Of a stretch of 64,000 nucleotides of DNA, positions 1 through 10,629 are shown piece after piece. The position numbers were made by a program, and so were the translations under genes. Each line of letters opens with the position of its first letter. Within the stretch, counting starts at the first letter, position 1. The stretch spans positions 1 to 64,000 of the forward strand of contig CAKOGZ010000141.1 in the NCBI GenBank assembly GCA_934045905.1, in the 5' to 3' direction. Source of the DNA: Leuctra nigra (Eukaryota; Arthropoda; Insecta; Plecoptera; Leuctridae). Below the pieces are notes generated by a model. It made no database searches. It worked only from the letters and a program-made list of their open reading frames with translations, and was not told where the DNA came from.

Positions 1-90
1 GCCACAGATGGGGACAGTTGAGGACAGTTGCGGACAGTTGGAGACAGATGGATATTGTTGCGGACAGTTGGAGACAGTTAGAGACAGCTT
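1..90. repeat. GACAGTTG-type short tandem repeat
   Basis: About 10-bp units of the form GGACAGTTG / GAGACAGTTG run from the window edge. No coding content is seen. Confidence 0.7.
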
Positions 91-99
91 GGTACTGTT

Positions 100-645
100 A
101 CCCAATTTTTGCGCCGGGTCCCAGAATTGTGCTGACATGATGGGGGGGGGGGGGGGGGGGGCGTGTTGACCCCCCCCCCCCCCCCCCCCCATCTTTAGGG
201 TTTGAAATCTCGGAAACTAGCAGAGCACAAATTTTAAAATTTGGCAAGGTTGCAGAACAATTACTAATTAGGCACAAATTTGTGCGCCGGATCCCAGAAT
301 TTTTGTATGACATGGGGGGGGGGAGCCACACCCCCTTTAGGGGTTGATATCTCGACAACTAGCAGAGCACAATTTCTAAAAATTTGCAGGGTTGTAGCAC
401 AAATTGAGCACAAATTTTTGCGCCGGGTCCCAGAATTTGTGCTGGGGTGGGGGGGGGGGGGGGGGGGGGAGCGTGATGTTGACCCGCCCCCCCACTTTCA
501 AGGGTTGATATCTCGGAAACTAGCAGATCACAAATTCTAAAAATTTACAGGGTTGTAGCACAAATTGGGCACAAATTTTTGCGCATGGTCCCAGAATTTG
601 TGCTGGGGTGGGGGGGGGGGGGGGGGGGGGGGGTCAACTTCACGC
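100..645. repeat. Poly-G/poly-C satellite, about four copies
   Basis: The phrase GCGCCGGGTCCCAGAATTT recurs near 110, 283, 421 and 581. Each copy is followed by a long G run, a C run, and a GGTTGATATCTCG / CTAGCAGAGCACAAATT segment. Spacing is 138-173 bp. The short open frames across it are low-complexity and not genes. Homopolymer lengths here are likely to be unreliable. Confidence 0.7.
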
Positions 646-647
646 AC

Positions 648-1254
648 CTGCCTGAGGCTTCATTTTTATGACGTCATTTCCGGTTTCGGTAATAATTGTA
701 GTAAATGTATATTTTGACTGATATTCCATAAAGATGACCGTCTGAATCATTTGGCAATAGTTTATTCCGATCGGTGTAGCCGTTTTTGAGATATGACGTT
801 ACTTCCTGTTTCAAAATGGCGGCTTCCGGTTGGTTTTATAAAAAGGCCCCTCAGGCGCCAAAAGTGCATATGTGGTAAAAATTTCAAGTCGATCGGCTTA
901 GCCGTTTAGGCTGTGGCGGTGATAGCGGTGTTTCGTAGTATCTAAATCATAATCAGATGGAGATAGGTTATAAAAGGGGTGTAATTTCACTGTTTTCTCG
1001 GCCCTCTAGCTCACAAATAGCATTAACTATTGTTCCCAGATTTGGTATATGTTGTCAGGTGAGCCATAGCTCGAAATGAAGATATTTCGCAAAAATGTGA
1101 GATTGCCTTATTTTGAAATCCAGTAGGCCGAAAATGCCAAAAAATGCCAGTAAAAGTGTTTGGTCTGTTCCTCAGTTTATTAGGCATACGGTTTGTTGAG
1201 TGAGTGTGAGTGTACAGTATGACTTGGCTGGGTGGAGCGACCGCTCCACTAGAT
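648..1254 (+). mobile_element. Helitron-like element copy C1, 5'-truncated
   Basis: This matches the 3' half of the family: TGACGTCATTTCCGG and AAAATGGCGGCTTCCGG modules, a conserved block around CCAAAAGTGCATATGTGGTA, then GACTTGGCTGGG, the palindrome GTGGAGCGACCGCTCCAC and terminal CTAG (1251-1254) followed by AT. The 5' end is missing and abuts the poly-G satellite. Confidence 0.75.
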
Positions 1255-1780
1255 CAAGAATATTGAAAAAAAGTACCGTTCTGCTTCTGACGACCTTGAA
1301 ATCTACTGTCAAATGAGCTTAATTTTAAATGGTTTAAATCACTGTACTATCTGTAATAATTCGACACTAAAAGTACCTAGAGAATGCGCTAATATCAGTA
1401 AGATGGCCGCTCACGCGAGTACAATCTCAGCGCGTGCGTACTTTTACATACAAGTCACTTAGATGTCAATCGTAACGAGTTCAGTAAAAAGTTATAAATA
1501 CATCGCGAAATAACAGAAATTGATGCTTACCTCGGTGTCAACAATCAAATACAATTGGCATATTTCATTACAGCACACATTCATTCAAATTCTTGTAAAA
1601 ACGAGTTGTCTCACCAAAAGCAGCATTTGACAGATTGCAGTTGTTTGAACGATGCGTCAAGAAAAATGTGTGTTCAGAAGGCCGTGAGAAAAACAATTTT
1701 TATCTGTCAAATGGTGATTTTTGGTGAATAGACATCTCGTTTTCACAATAATTTGATGGAATGTGTGCTGTAATGAAATA
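1255..1780. repeat. Inverted-repeat sequence flanking the C2 insertion
   Basis: There is no gene here. Positions ~1555-1620 are an inverted copy of ~1720-1780, and 1455-1560 is an inverted copy of 10,335-10,445, on the far side of copy C2. Together they give the empty site of C2: the inverted copy reads straight through where C2 is inserted. Confidence 0.6.
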
Positions 1781-2960
1781 CCATAAAAAACACTCCGTGT
1801 AAAAACACCAGCCAAGTCTCTTCAACTATAAAAAAATAAAATAAATCTAAAAATTCAGCACTGAAAACTGAAAAGTAGTGATATCAAAAAATGGGCCAAG
1901 TCAAAACTTAATTTTAAAAACCAAAATATACTTGGCGCATCGTGTACATATAAATAGTATAGAATATTCCAAAAATTAAATTTACGTGAATATATATATA
2001 ATATACCTACAATACTCTTAAAAACGATGCGCCAAGTATATTTTGGTTTTTAAAATTAAGTTTTGACTTGGCCCATTTTTTGATATCACTACTTTTCAGT
2101 GCTGAATTTTTAGATTTATTTTATTTTTTTATAGTTGAAGAGACTTGGCTGGTGTTTTTACACGGAGTGTTTTTTATGGGGATATCACTAATTTTTTTAG
2201 TTTATTTACACAACTTGTAACACATATTGGAGCAACAATGACTAATTCCTTTGAAAAAATAAGCCATTTCCAATTTGTAAGGGAATGTTGCGTTTGGTAT
2301 CAAAATATGCTTAAAGTGATATTACATAAAGAAAAGAGAAAGATTCGTTACAATCAGTCTAGCCGTTTTCGAGATATGGCATCACTTCCGGTTAGCAATA
2401 TGGCGGCTGAAATCACTGCCACCTAGAATTTACTTATATAAATGTTTTGTATTATTATAAGCCTTCTGAATATGTAGGTATTTAATGTAGTAAGAGGTGA
2501 TTAAAGTCGGATTCTTAATTTTTATGACGTCATTTCCGTTTCGGTAATAGCACACTTCTTTTTAGATTATTGATGTTCCATAAAGATGACCGTCTGAATC
2601 ATTTGGCGCTAGTTTCATTCCGATCGGTCCAGTCGGTTTCGAGATATGACGTCACTTCCGGTTCAAAATGTCGGCTTCCGGTAGGTTTTACAAAAAGGCA
2701 CCTCAGACGCCAAAAGTGCACATGTGGTAAAAATTTCAGATCGATCGGTTAAGCCGTTTAGGCTGTGGCGGTGATAGCGGTGTTTCCTGATATCATCATA
2801 ATCATCAGCATCATCTGAAGAAGAAGAAGATGATGAATGAAAGTGATGTAATTTCACGATTTTCAAGGCCCTCTAGCTCGCAAATGGTATAACCTATTGT
2901 TGGTTCACTTGGAATATTTGGTAGGGGGGTCCATAGCTCCAAATTAAAATATTTCTCAAC
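1781..2960 (+). mobile_element. Helitron-like element copy C2, 5' part
   Basis: The 5' end CCATAAAAAACACTCCGTG follows host A. The inverted-repeat arms lie at about 1781-1945 and 2030-2176 around an AT-rich spacer of about 80 bp. The CRE/ETS/YY1-like modules follow. The copy is cut at 2960 by an LTR element and resumes at 10,164; the 6-bp CTCAAC is repeated on both sides of that insertion. Confidence 0.8.
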
Positions 2961-3142
2961 TGTTGAGTTGCTGCTTATATTTCTATTTATATTATTAGAA
3001 TAATTAATGGATTGCTTTTCGTGTATCTATTTATTGCAACTGTCAATTCACTGCTTGTTGGATTACATTTTAGACAACAATGAACACTTTATAAAGTATT
3101 ACACTTTTACCAACATAATTAGTAAAAGCAACAGTCATTACA
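2961..3142 (-). mobile_element. LTR of decayed gypsy element (3' LTR, minus strand)
   Basis: On the minus strand it runs TGTAATGACTG...CAACTCAACA, so it has TG...CA ends. A purine-rich tract (AAAGAAAGGGGGAAAGA on the minus strand, ~3143-3160) lies just inside, as expected of a polypurine tract next to a 3' LTR. A second, incomplete copy of the same LTR is at 10,055-10,163, and CTCAAC target duplications lie at 2955-2960 and 10,164-10,169. Confidence 0.75.
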
Positions 3143-3334
3143 TCTTTCCCCCTTTCTTTTACAATGCATCACTTATGATTAACATAATATACAAATTAAT
3201 CATAATTCATTACTCTTAAATCTATTCCATATAATAATCCTTGAATCGGGATGGCTTCTTTACAATTCTTCCACTCTTAGTAATAACTGCTTCAGCATCC
3301 TTATTGTTATAAACCTGTTCCTGTTGGTCTACAC

Positions 3335-4845
3335 CAAGGAGGTTCTAAATATAGATTGTCTGGAGAGGATATTGGTAGGCCTGAGTGAAGCCAGTTCCAC
3401 CTTTCAATTTCCCCCCCTCTTCTTTGAAGTCGGCCATCTTGAAGTTGGAAGAAAACGTGTTGTTTCCTCATTCCTGGCTTGCTTCTGCACGTTTCGTGCA
3501 ATATTTTGATAATATTACTGGCTTTTATTAGCAAATGTTTTATTATTTCGAAGTACGATGGTGCTAAATTGTGAAGCCTTTGGCTGCACAAATCGGTTTG
3601 AGAGGACAAATGCATCTGGAATATCATTTCACAGGCAAGTAAACCACTAAATGTTTGTTCTTTCTGCCTTCATTTCAATTAGGTACTTTTTTAAGTTCTA
3701 GCTATAGTACCTACCTAGGGCTAGGTACCTAACACCCATATTTCAATAATTATATTGCAACAATGGTTTGAATATAATGAACTACCTACCTATGTAACAT
3801 GTTGACCGTGTTACTGTTAGTGACTATCCATAGTTACAAAACTTGAATGCACATAACCTTATTTTAACTATTTATTCCTAACAGGTTTCCAAAAGCGTTG
3901 TTGAGCAAGCACGGATACATGCAAAATATCTAACCAAACACCATCCACTCAATCAAAGATAACAACTCGGTAGTTATTTCTGATTTTCATTGCAACTTTC
4001 CAATTTACATACACTCTGGTTCTGGAAGAATTAAATACCTACCTATCTATAATGTGCTGTGATTTAGTTACCTACTTTTCCATAAATATTTTTTGACAGC
4101 TCTTCCAAAAGATCTTAAAATGGCAACTAGTCTGTAAATACTTGACAGATAAGGCTGATATGTGTAAAATATGAGATAATGCTGGTCTTGATCTCCACGC
4201 AAAATTAGAACTTTATTGGAAATTTTTGAAGTTCAACCAATCGAAAGATTTTTTTTTTTTTTAGTGTGTAATGCTAACATGTAACAATAAATAAATGTTA
4301 CATTTTAAAAGATTGGGAGAATGTCCCATTCATAGTTTTTCTTCCAATTTGAATAATGACAAATGTGCAATGTACTGACAATAAATAATATGAAGCTCAA
4401 CTACCTATCTACTTGTTTTATTGACCAAAAAAATTCCTTGTGACTTACTAATAACTCTGAAACCACATAAATTCTCCTTGCTTAGGCATGAAGTTAAAAT
4501 GTCAGCAAAATATATTTTAGCTCCAATGTTTATTACAGCAATTTACAAATTCATTGACCTAACCTGTCTTAAAAACTTATTTCTAGTAAATCTAATTGTT
4601 ATATTATAAAAACATACATACCTAGTACAAAGTAGCAAGTTTCTACCTGTAAAATCATTATTTTTCTAAATGTGAATCTTCCAAGCCAAGTATTCACATT
4701 ATTTGAATGCCGCCAATTCCTTCCAACTTCAAGATGGCGGCCGAGGTGAGGGAGGAGAAATGAAGTGGTGGGGGTGGCTTCCCTAGCTGCTATTCAAGAC
4801 AGTGCTCTATAGCCCCTCCAGATAACCCATATTATAACCTCCTTG
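3335..4845. mobile_element. P-superfamily-like element, 1511 bp, carrying a THAP exon pair
   Basis: Terminal inverted repeats begin CAAGGAGGTT (3335) and end AACCTCCTTG (4845). Weaker inverted similarity continues inward about 100 bp (CCATCTTGAAGTTGGAAG near 3432 against its complement near 4720). The 8-bp target duplication GTCTACAC lies at 3327-3334 and 4846-4853. An 8-bp duplication plus an internal THAP domain fits the P element superfamily. The transposase catalytic part is absent, so it is a deletion derivative. Confidence 0.8.
3558..3933 (+). pseudogene. THAP zinc-finger N-terminus, two exons, truncated
   Basis: Exon 1 (3558-3634) encodes MVLNCEAFGCTNRFERTN...ISFH and exon 2 (3885-3933) continues RFPKALLSKHG before a TAA at 3931-3933. 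This is the start of a THAP domain: the C-x(4)-C pair, the GCxNR block and FHRFP, the usual DNA-binding finger of P-like transposases. The 250-bp intron would use a GC donor (ACAG|GCAAGT) and an AACAG acceptor. The predicted product is 41 residues and stops before the rest of the THAP fold, so it cannot bind DNA normally. It lies inside a P-like element and is best read as the broken start of its transposase. Confidence 0.7.
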
Positions 4846-4853
4846 GTCTACAC

Positions 4854-5161
4854 CATCATTGGTATAATAGTTATTACCACTGTTGTGATCTTCAGTTGGG
4901 GTGTGTTTAATTATGAACTTACGATTCCTTTCCAATGTCTTGCCATCATCGAACAGTACCTCATATGCCCTGGGCTTACTAGCCTTGCTAGTTACTACGG
5001 CTGGGTACCATTTGTGATCATCTTTCTGAACACCGACTCTAGTTCCTGGTTCAATTTCTACCAAGTCTTTCGCTTGTCTGTCATAGTATTTCCTTTGTAT
5101 TTCTTGTCTTTTATTCAACATTTCCTTTGTCGTCCTACTGTCTCTTACTTTAGGCACTAAC
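4854..5161 (-). pseudogene. Integrase C-terminal segment of the decayed gypsy element
   Basis: This is the longest open piece of the 3222-5612 remnant. It contains NKRQEIQRKYYDRQAK and GTRVGVQKDDHKWYPAVV, typical of the region after the catalytic core of gypsy integrases. It is bounded by the P-like element on the left and the MITE on the right, both inserted with 8-bp duplications. Confidence 0.75.
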
Positions 5162-5448
5162 CAGTGGCGGCTATTTGGCTTTACAACAGGTGTTCAATTA
5201 CATAGAAGGACGTAGAAGAAAGTACTCTAAGAGGAGAGCCCCCAGCAGATGCGGGGCCGGGGCGCATAACCCCGGATTTTTTGTATCTTTAGTTTGAAAT
5301 TGATGCATTTTTACGTCTTTTGGAGAGAAAATGATTAGACAAAATATTTAACTTCCTACTTCCTGGATTAGGGAGCACTTTTAAATAATTTTCTTGGATG
5401 ATCAGGTGTGCAATTGTCACACCTTGCACACTGTAATAGCCGCCACTG
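5162..5448. mobile_element. hAT-type MITE, 287 bp, TSD GCACTAAC
   Basis: The 14-bp terminal inverted repeats are CAGTGGCGGCTATT and AATAGCCGCCACTG. The exact 8-bp duplication GCACTAAC lies at 5154-5161 and 5449-5456. It is inserted in the gypsy integrase remnant and has no coding capacity. Confidence 0.9.
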
Positions 5449-5612
5449 GCACTAACAACCTTTGTTTGGTAGGTAACAAACCTTGTAAACGTCTAGAAAA
5501 CAGTAATTGTGCTAGTAATCCTAGCTCGTCGCTTATTGCTGTGTTTCTGAATTCTAATAGACACATATAAGGATCTTTACCATCTTTATCTGCTTTTTTC
5601 AATATAGACTTT

Positions 5613-6424
5613 GAAACCTGCGGGATTTGGCTCAGAGGGTAGAACACAAAGAATCAGCAATATTATAATCTGTTTATTATAAAGAAAATAAATGTTCATT
5701 GATGTGAAAGGAGCAATCAAAATTATTATTACAATATTACGTTCGATACGTCAGCCGTAGTGATGATGTCGCCTTGCGTGAAGTAAACAGTAGATGGCGT
5801 TGACCCTCGAGCAGTAGGTCTATTGAACTCCTGTTCAACAGCAGTTGAGTGACCGGATATGACACCTCTTCAGTCGCGATGTGATGATGTCTGGGTAACC
5901 CCTTTGGTTACCAGGACGTCCAGCAGGCTATGCACAAGGAGTGACCTCCTCGGGCAGTTGGTTCAAGTTGGCTCAGGCTGATGACGCTCGTGGCTGCAGA
6001 CTCGTCGGATCCTCCCGGAGTGTGCAAGTCACTGACTTTAATACTTTTATATGTTGAAAAACTTGAAAACTGTTCAGTTGATCAGTTTGATGGACTTGAT
6101 CACGTCGGCACTGTCCCGTTGAAGTTATACTATATTCGCCCACTGGCCTCACTGGTTCACGAGACAGGTCTCACTGCCTGAGAAAACTCCGACTGATGAA
6201 GTTTGGCTGGTAGCTTGACGTTTTATACCCTCTCACCTCGGTTTACCGCCAAAGAATATGATTGGTTGGTTTCGTACACGTGGTAGCTATTTTTAGGCAT
6301 TCTGTCATCTCGGAAACGCGCGAAACGACTTTCTTTCTGCACGTAAGCCCATGCTTTTCTTGGAATCACTGAAAACTAGTCTGGCTGACTGGTTTTGTAG
6401 CGTTATCACAATGACTGGTTCACT
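5613..6424. other. No recognised gene
   Basis: This is AT-rich sequence between the gypsy remnant and a LINE fragment. It holds a short palindrome-like GGTAACC...GGTTACC near 5895-5912 but no domain or splice-linked exon that I can support. It may be leftover internal sequence of the same LTR element. Confidence 0.5.
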
Positions 6425-7330
6425 TGTTATTACGTGGTGACTTTTACTTTTCCTAATTTCAATAGGAGTTTTATTATAGTGGTAGGGGCCCAGGTAATCA
6501 ACGTGCCGTTGGCCAGTGAGTTTAATTTTTTTGGGGACATACAGAGTATAATTAAAGTTACTTGAATTATTGGCTCTAGTAGACTGTAAAAGAGGTGGAT
6601 GATGTGTTTTATAAAAATTTAAATATTTATGGGTGTGGATAATTATCGTTTTGTAATACAATTGGCTAATTGTGAGCACATTGGTTGCTATAAATGCTTG
6701 CTTCGTTGAATAACTCTTCCTCTCTTTCAAGATAATTTTTAATATCAAGCTTTGAATGTTAGCTAATGGTTTTAAATTTGTCTTCTTAATTCCCCCCCAA
6801 CCAATAATACCGTATTGCATAATGGATTGGGCCAAAGCGGTATATACCTGCATAATTAATTTTCTGTGTAAAATATTTCGCAGCCTGTAAAATATATATA
6901 ATAAATTTCTGAGTTTGCTGACACAATTCGTAACTTGGTCATTCCATTTAACATTTTCATCAATTATAATTCCAAGATATTTTACAGTGCGCACTTTCTT
7001 TAATTCGTAACAATCGCAAGGGCCCTTCATTGCACAGTTTGAACAATGAAGGTAGAGTTTAATTTTTTGCGTGGGCTCCGGTTGCTTGTATATTGAAAAT
7101 TCTAAATACACTGTTTTTGATTGGTTTAGGGTTAAAATATTCAAATTAAGCCAATTGTAGACAATTGAGAGTGAATTATTGGCTTTTTGATATACACTTG
7201 ACCAATCTGGACCCCTAAACACTATCGCCGTATCATCTGCATAGGTGATAACGTTACCTTCAATATCCATGTTGCAAAGTTCATTTATATATATTATAAA
7301 TAATACTGGGCCAAGTACTGTCCCCTGGAA
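6425..7330 (-). pseudogene. LINE reverse transcriptase fragment
   Basis: The minus strand encodes the second half of a non-LTR reverse transcriptase: TVLGPVLFIIYINELCN, the catalytic YADDTAIVF block, the thumb-region motif VKYLGIIIDENVKWNDQV, and AQSIMQYGIIGWGG. It starts abruptly at the QG(S/T)VLGP block next to copy C3 (about 7328) and loses homology past the HHVITSEP region near 6425. It lacks the endonuclease and first RT blocks. The clade looks jockey/CR1-like but is not assigned. Confidence 0.8.
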
Positions 7331-7590
7331 AGAAATTTACAAGTAGGTACATTTTCCTCTTTCTATTAGAGCCAGAATCTATGAATCAAGCTACTTTTAG
7401 TAATGACTATTTTATAGTTTTGTCAATGGCGATAGAAGCATGATTTTATGCTGTAATATATAAGTAATATAAGGGTGAAAGAATTACATAACAATTGGAA
7501 GTGGTGAGAATGTAGGTTTCTTTGGAAAACTTCCATGGAGTCAGGAGTCAGGATCCTCATCAGTGTGTTGTGTCTAATGTCCGCCCGTCC

Positions 7591-7664
7591 GATCGGGTAG
7601 CTCAGTTGGTAGAGCTCTCGCCCGGCAAGTGAGAGGTCCCAAGTTCGTGCCCCGGTTCGGTCGG
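7591..7664 (+). repeat. tRNA-Ala(GGC)-like sequence, SINE head or tRNA pseudogene
   Basis: An A-box-like TAGCTCAGTTGGTAGAGC is followed by an anticodon arm CTCGC-CCGGCAA-GTGAG (5-bp stem, 7-base loop, anticodon GGC) and a T-arm with loop TTCGTGC. The T stem has mismatches here but is perfect in the copy at 56,479. Flanks GTGTTGTG/CACAACAC are inverted. Its presence in TE copies argues for a SINE rather than a working tRNA gene. Confidence 0.65.
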
Positions 7665-8576
7665 ATATTTTTCACAACACACATCCCTTCATATCAATTG
7701 GAAGTGGGCTCATACATATTCTTGCAGTACTGTTAATATGGCGATATTAGACTGGTATCTTTTCATAATTTGATCTTGACTGAAGGAAATCATGAAACGT
7801 TGTCAAATAATTACTAACTAATGGAACACAATTATATATTTTTGAAGTGTCAAGTGTATAAAGTTAAATTTTTTAATAGAAATTCAATATGACTGTCTTC
7901 TTTGTGAAATGTATTTTTATAAAATGTGTATTAATAGAAATTGTTACATGATGAGAAGGTATAACGCATGAGACTTAATTATATTCACCACGAAACAATA
8001 TTACGAAGATAACTATTGTGTATATTTATAGAAAGCATAGACAACAAGTTTCATAGCGTATATATTCATATAGAAAATATTTTACAGAAGGTATGTGTAA
8101 TATGTACCTAATTGAAAGATGTTTCCCTATTATTCTAAACATTCAAAATGACGGTTGTATATAAATGGCACATGCTTATGAATAGAAAAATGTCTTTAAA
8201 AAAACGATGCGCCAAGTCCTTTTGTAAAGTATTTCTCGGTGTTTATACTTTTATTTCAAAGATACGATTAAATATTTGGAAATGTCATTGACTTGGCTCC
8301 TTTTTTGATATCACTCCTTTTCGGTGTTGAATTTTTTTAAAGTAAAGAGACTTGGCTGCCTTTTTTACACGGAGTGTTTTTTTCTGGGATATCACTTCTT
8401 TTGTTAGTTTATTCATACAGCTTGTAGCACAGCTTGTGTCCGTGCAAGAACTTATTTCTTTAAAAAAATACGCCTATGCCGATTTGGATACTTAGAAAAG
8501 TTGCGTTTGGTATATAAGATTAAAATAATTATCCAAGAAGAATAGCTTTAAGTTTCGTTACAATCGGTCCAGCCGT

Positions 8577-9110
8577 TTTCGATATATGACGTCACTTCCG
8601 GTTTTAGCAATGGCGGCCGAAAATAATGTCGTCTTGAATTCATAATTATTACTCCTACACATTCACAAAATTTGGTTGCAATCGGTACAGCCGTTTTTGA
8701 TATATGACGTCACTTCCGGTTTTAACAATGGCGGCCGAAAATAATGTCGTCTTGAATTCATAATTATTAGTACAACACATTTCCAAAATTTGGTTGCAAT
8801 CGGTACAGCCATTTTCGATATATGACGTCACTTCCGGTTTTAACAATGGCGGCCGAAAATAATGTCGTCTTGAATTCATAATTATTAGTACAACACATTT
8901 CCAAAATTTGATTGCAATCGGTACAGCCATTTTCGATATTTGACGTCACTTCCGGTTTTAACAATGGCGGCCGAAAATAATGTCGTCTTGAATTCATAAT
9001 TATTAGTCCAACACATTTCCAAACTTAGGTTGCAATCGGTACAACCGTTTACGATATATGACGTCACTTCCGGTTTTAAAAATGGCCGCCGAGAACACTG
9101 CAACCTTGAA
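8577..9110 (+). repeat. 118-bp tandem array, five copies, each with CRE/ETS/YY1-like motif
   Basis: TGACGTCACTTCCGGTTTT begins at 8587, 8705, 8823, 8941 and 9059, exactly 118 bp apart. Each is followed by an ATGGCGGCCGA or closely related block, GTCGTCTTGAATTCATAATTATT, and a GCAATCGGTACAGCCGTTTT block. TGACGTCA is the CREB/ATF palindrome, CACTTCCGG an ETS core, and AATGGCGGC a YY1/Pho core. The short open frames within are repeats of the unit, not proteins. The array recurs inverted at 53.7-54.2 kb. Confidence 0.85.
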
Positions 9111-10054
9111 TTTATAATTATTTACAAAGTACGTTTACTTATATCTATTTTAAAGTATAAAGTGGTGAATTTAGCGTCATTAAGCATATTTATGACGTCA
9201 TTTCCGGTATAGGTCATAAAATGTGTGACGTCATTTCCGGTTTCGATATTTGAATCATCAAATATTACTGATTACATAAAGTTGACCGTCTAAATCGTTT
9301 AGCGCTGGTTTTGTTCTAATCTGTTTAGCCGTTTTTGAGACATGATGTCACTTCCGGTTTCAAAATGGCGGCTTCCGTTTGGTTTTATAACAAGTCAAAT
9401 GAAATATCAAAAGTACAAACGTTACATAAATATCAAGACAATCGGATCAACAGTTGTTGCTGAAATGCAAATCGATGTATATTAAATTTCATGACGTCAT
9501 TTCCGGTTTATTTAAAATAATGTTCAGTCTTTTGATATTGATAATCCATATAGATGACCGTCTGAAACGATTGGCGCAAATTTCGTTCCGATCGGTCCAA
9601 CCGTTGACGAGATATGACGTCACTTCCGGTTTCAAAATGGCGGCACAAAAAATTCATGTGGACAAGGTTAAATCAGACGCCAAAAGTGCACACGTGGTAA
9701 AAATGTGAGATCAATCGGTTCAGCCGTTTAGGCTGTGGCCTGTTTACCGGATTTTAGCTCCAGCCTACTACTATGATTACTGATTATGAAAACCGCCCTA
9801 AAACACTGTTTTCACGGCCCTCTAGCGCGCAAAGGGCGTAACCTATTGTTCCCAAATTTGGTATATGTTGTAGGGTGGGCCATAGCTCGAAATTAAGATA
9901 TTTCGCAACAATGTGAGATTTCTCAATTTTAAGATCCAGTAGGCCGAAAATGCCACTTTGATGCTTACAGTAAAAGTGGGTTTGCTCCAGCCTTTATATG
10001 AGAGTGTGCGCGCGCCGTACGACTTGGCTGGCGTGGAGCGACCGCTCCACTAGA

Positions 10055-10163
10055 TTGCAACTGTCAATTCACTGCTTGTTGGATTACATTTTAGACAACA
10101 ATGAACACTTTATAAAGTATTACACTTTTACCAACATAATTAGTAAAAGCAACAGTCATTACA
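10055..10163 (-). mobile_element. Remainder of second LTR of the decayed gypsy element
   Basis: This matches 3036-3142 almost exactly and ends at the CTCAAC duplication (10,164-10,169). The other part of this LTR is missing on the left of copy C3. Confidence 0.75.
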
Positions 10164-10334
10164 CTCAACAATGTGATATTTCCCATTTTTGAGATCCAGT
10201 AGGCCGAAAATGCTATGTTGTTGCTTATAGTAAAAGTGTTTGGTCTGCTCCTCAGTTTATTAGGCATTTACGGTATGTTGAGTGACTGTGAGTGTACTGT
10301 ACGACTTGGCTGGGTGGAGCGACCGCTCCACTAG
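10164..10334 (+). mobile_element. Helitron-like element copy C2, 3' part
   Basis: It continues the text broken at 2960 (ATTTCTCAAC + AATGTGATATTT) and runs to the terminal palindrome and CTAG at 10,331-10,334, then AT. Together with 1781-2960 it makes a near-complete element of about 1.35 kb. Confidence 0.8.
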
Positions 10335-10629
10335 ATGCCGATTGTATTTGATTGTTGACACTAAGATATTAATCAATTTCTGTTATTTCGCGATGTAATT
10401 ATAACTTTTACTGAACTCGTTACGATTGACATCTAAGTGACTTGCCTGAACGCGCCCTGTGCGCATGAGCACAAGTACTCGTGGTATAGACGCTAACTTT
10501 TTCCGCTAGGTGGCGTTTTGCAACTTTTAGTGTTGAATAGTTAGGAATGTTAAAAAATTGTTTCCAATAGATTGCTGGATGACAATCAAAAAGTGGCTTG
10601 GCTTTACGTTTCAATGTCGATCATTCTAA

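Larger units (their letters stand above)
3222..5612 (-). pseudogene. Gypsy pol, integrase C-terminal fragment, split by two transposons
   Basis: Read on the minus strand this is the end of a Ty3/gypsy integrase: a conserved segment with DPYMCLLEFRNT and LFSRRLQG (5449-5612), then KYYDRQAK and a GTRVGVQKDD...WYPAVV chromodomain-like region (4846-5161), then a tail with SGRIVKKPSRFKD and a TAG stop at 3222-3224. A P-like element (3335-4845) and a hAT MITE (5162-5448) interrupt it, each with an 8-bp target duplication. Gag, protease and reverse transcriptase are absent. It is a dead remnant of the element whose LTR lies at 2961-3142. Confidence 0.8.
7328..10053 (+). mobile_element. Helitron-like element copy C3, 5'-truncated
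   Basis: It contains spacer sequence (7328-8200), one inverted-repeat arm (8205-8390), the 118-bp tandem modules and the 3' end with the palindrome and CTAG at 10,050-10,053. The same sequence in opposite orientation forms copy C7 (46.6-59.9 kb). It is inserted in an LTR: the right flank ATTGCAACTGTC continues the LTR copy seen at 3036. The left arm is lost at the LINE junction. Confidence 0.8.

Noticed and set aside
98..540. Gly/Pro-rich short proteins in the first 540 bp
   Set aside because: They are translations of G and C homopolymers in a satellite.
4843..5160. 105-residue hydrophobic plus-strand protein
   Set aside because: It is antisense to the integrase fragment, whose homology is clear on the minus strand.
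7591..7664. Functional tRNA-Ala gene
   Set aside because: T-stem mismatches, poor acceptor pairing and repeated flanking sequence shared with other copies indicate a SINE or pseudogene.
8655..9103. Overlapping repeated proteins of 72-91 residues
   Set aside because: They are translations of the 118-bp tandem unit. The inverted array at 53.7-54.2 kb gives the same peptides, and no domain is recognisable.
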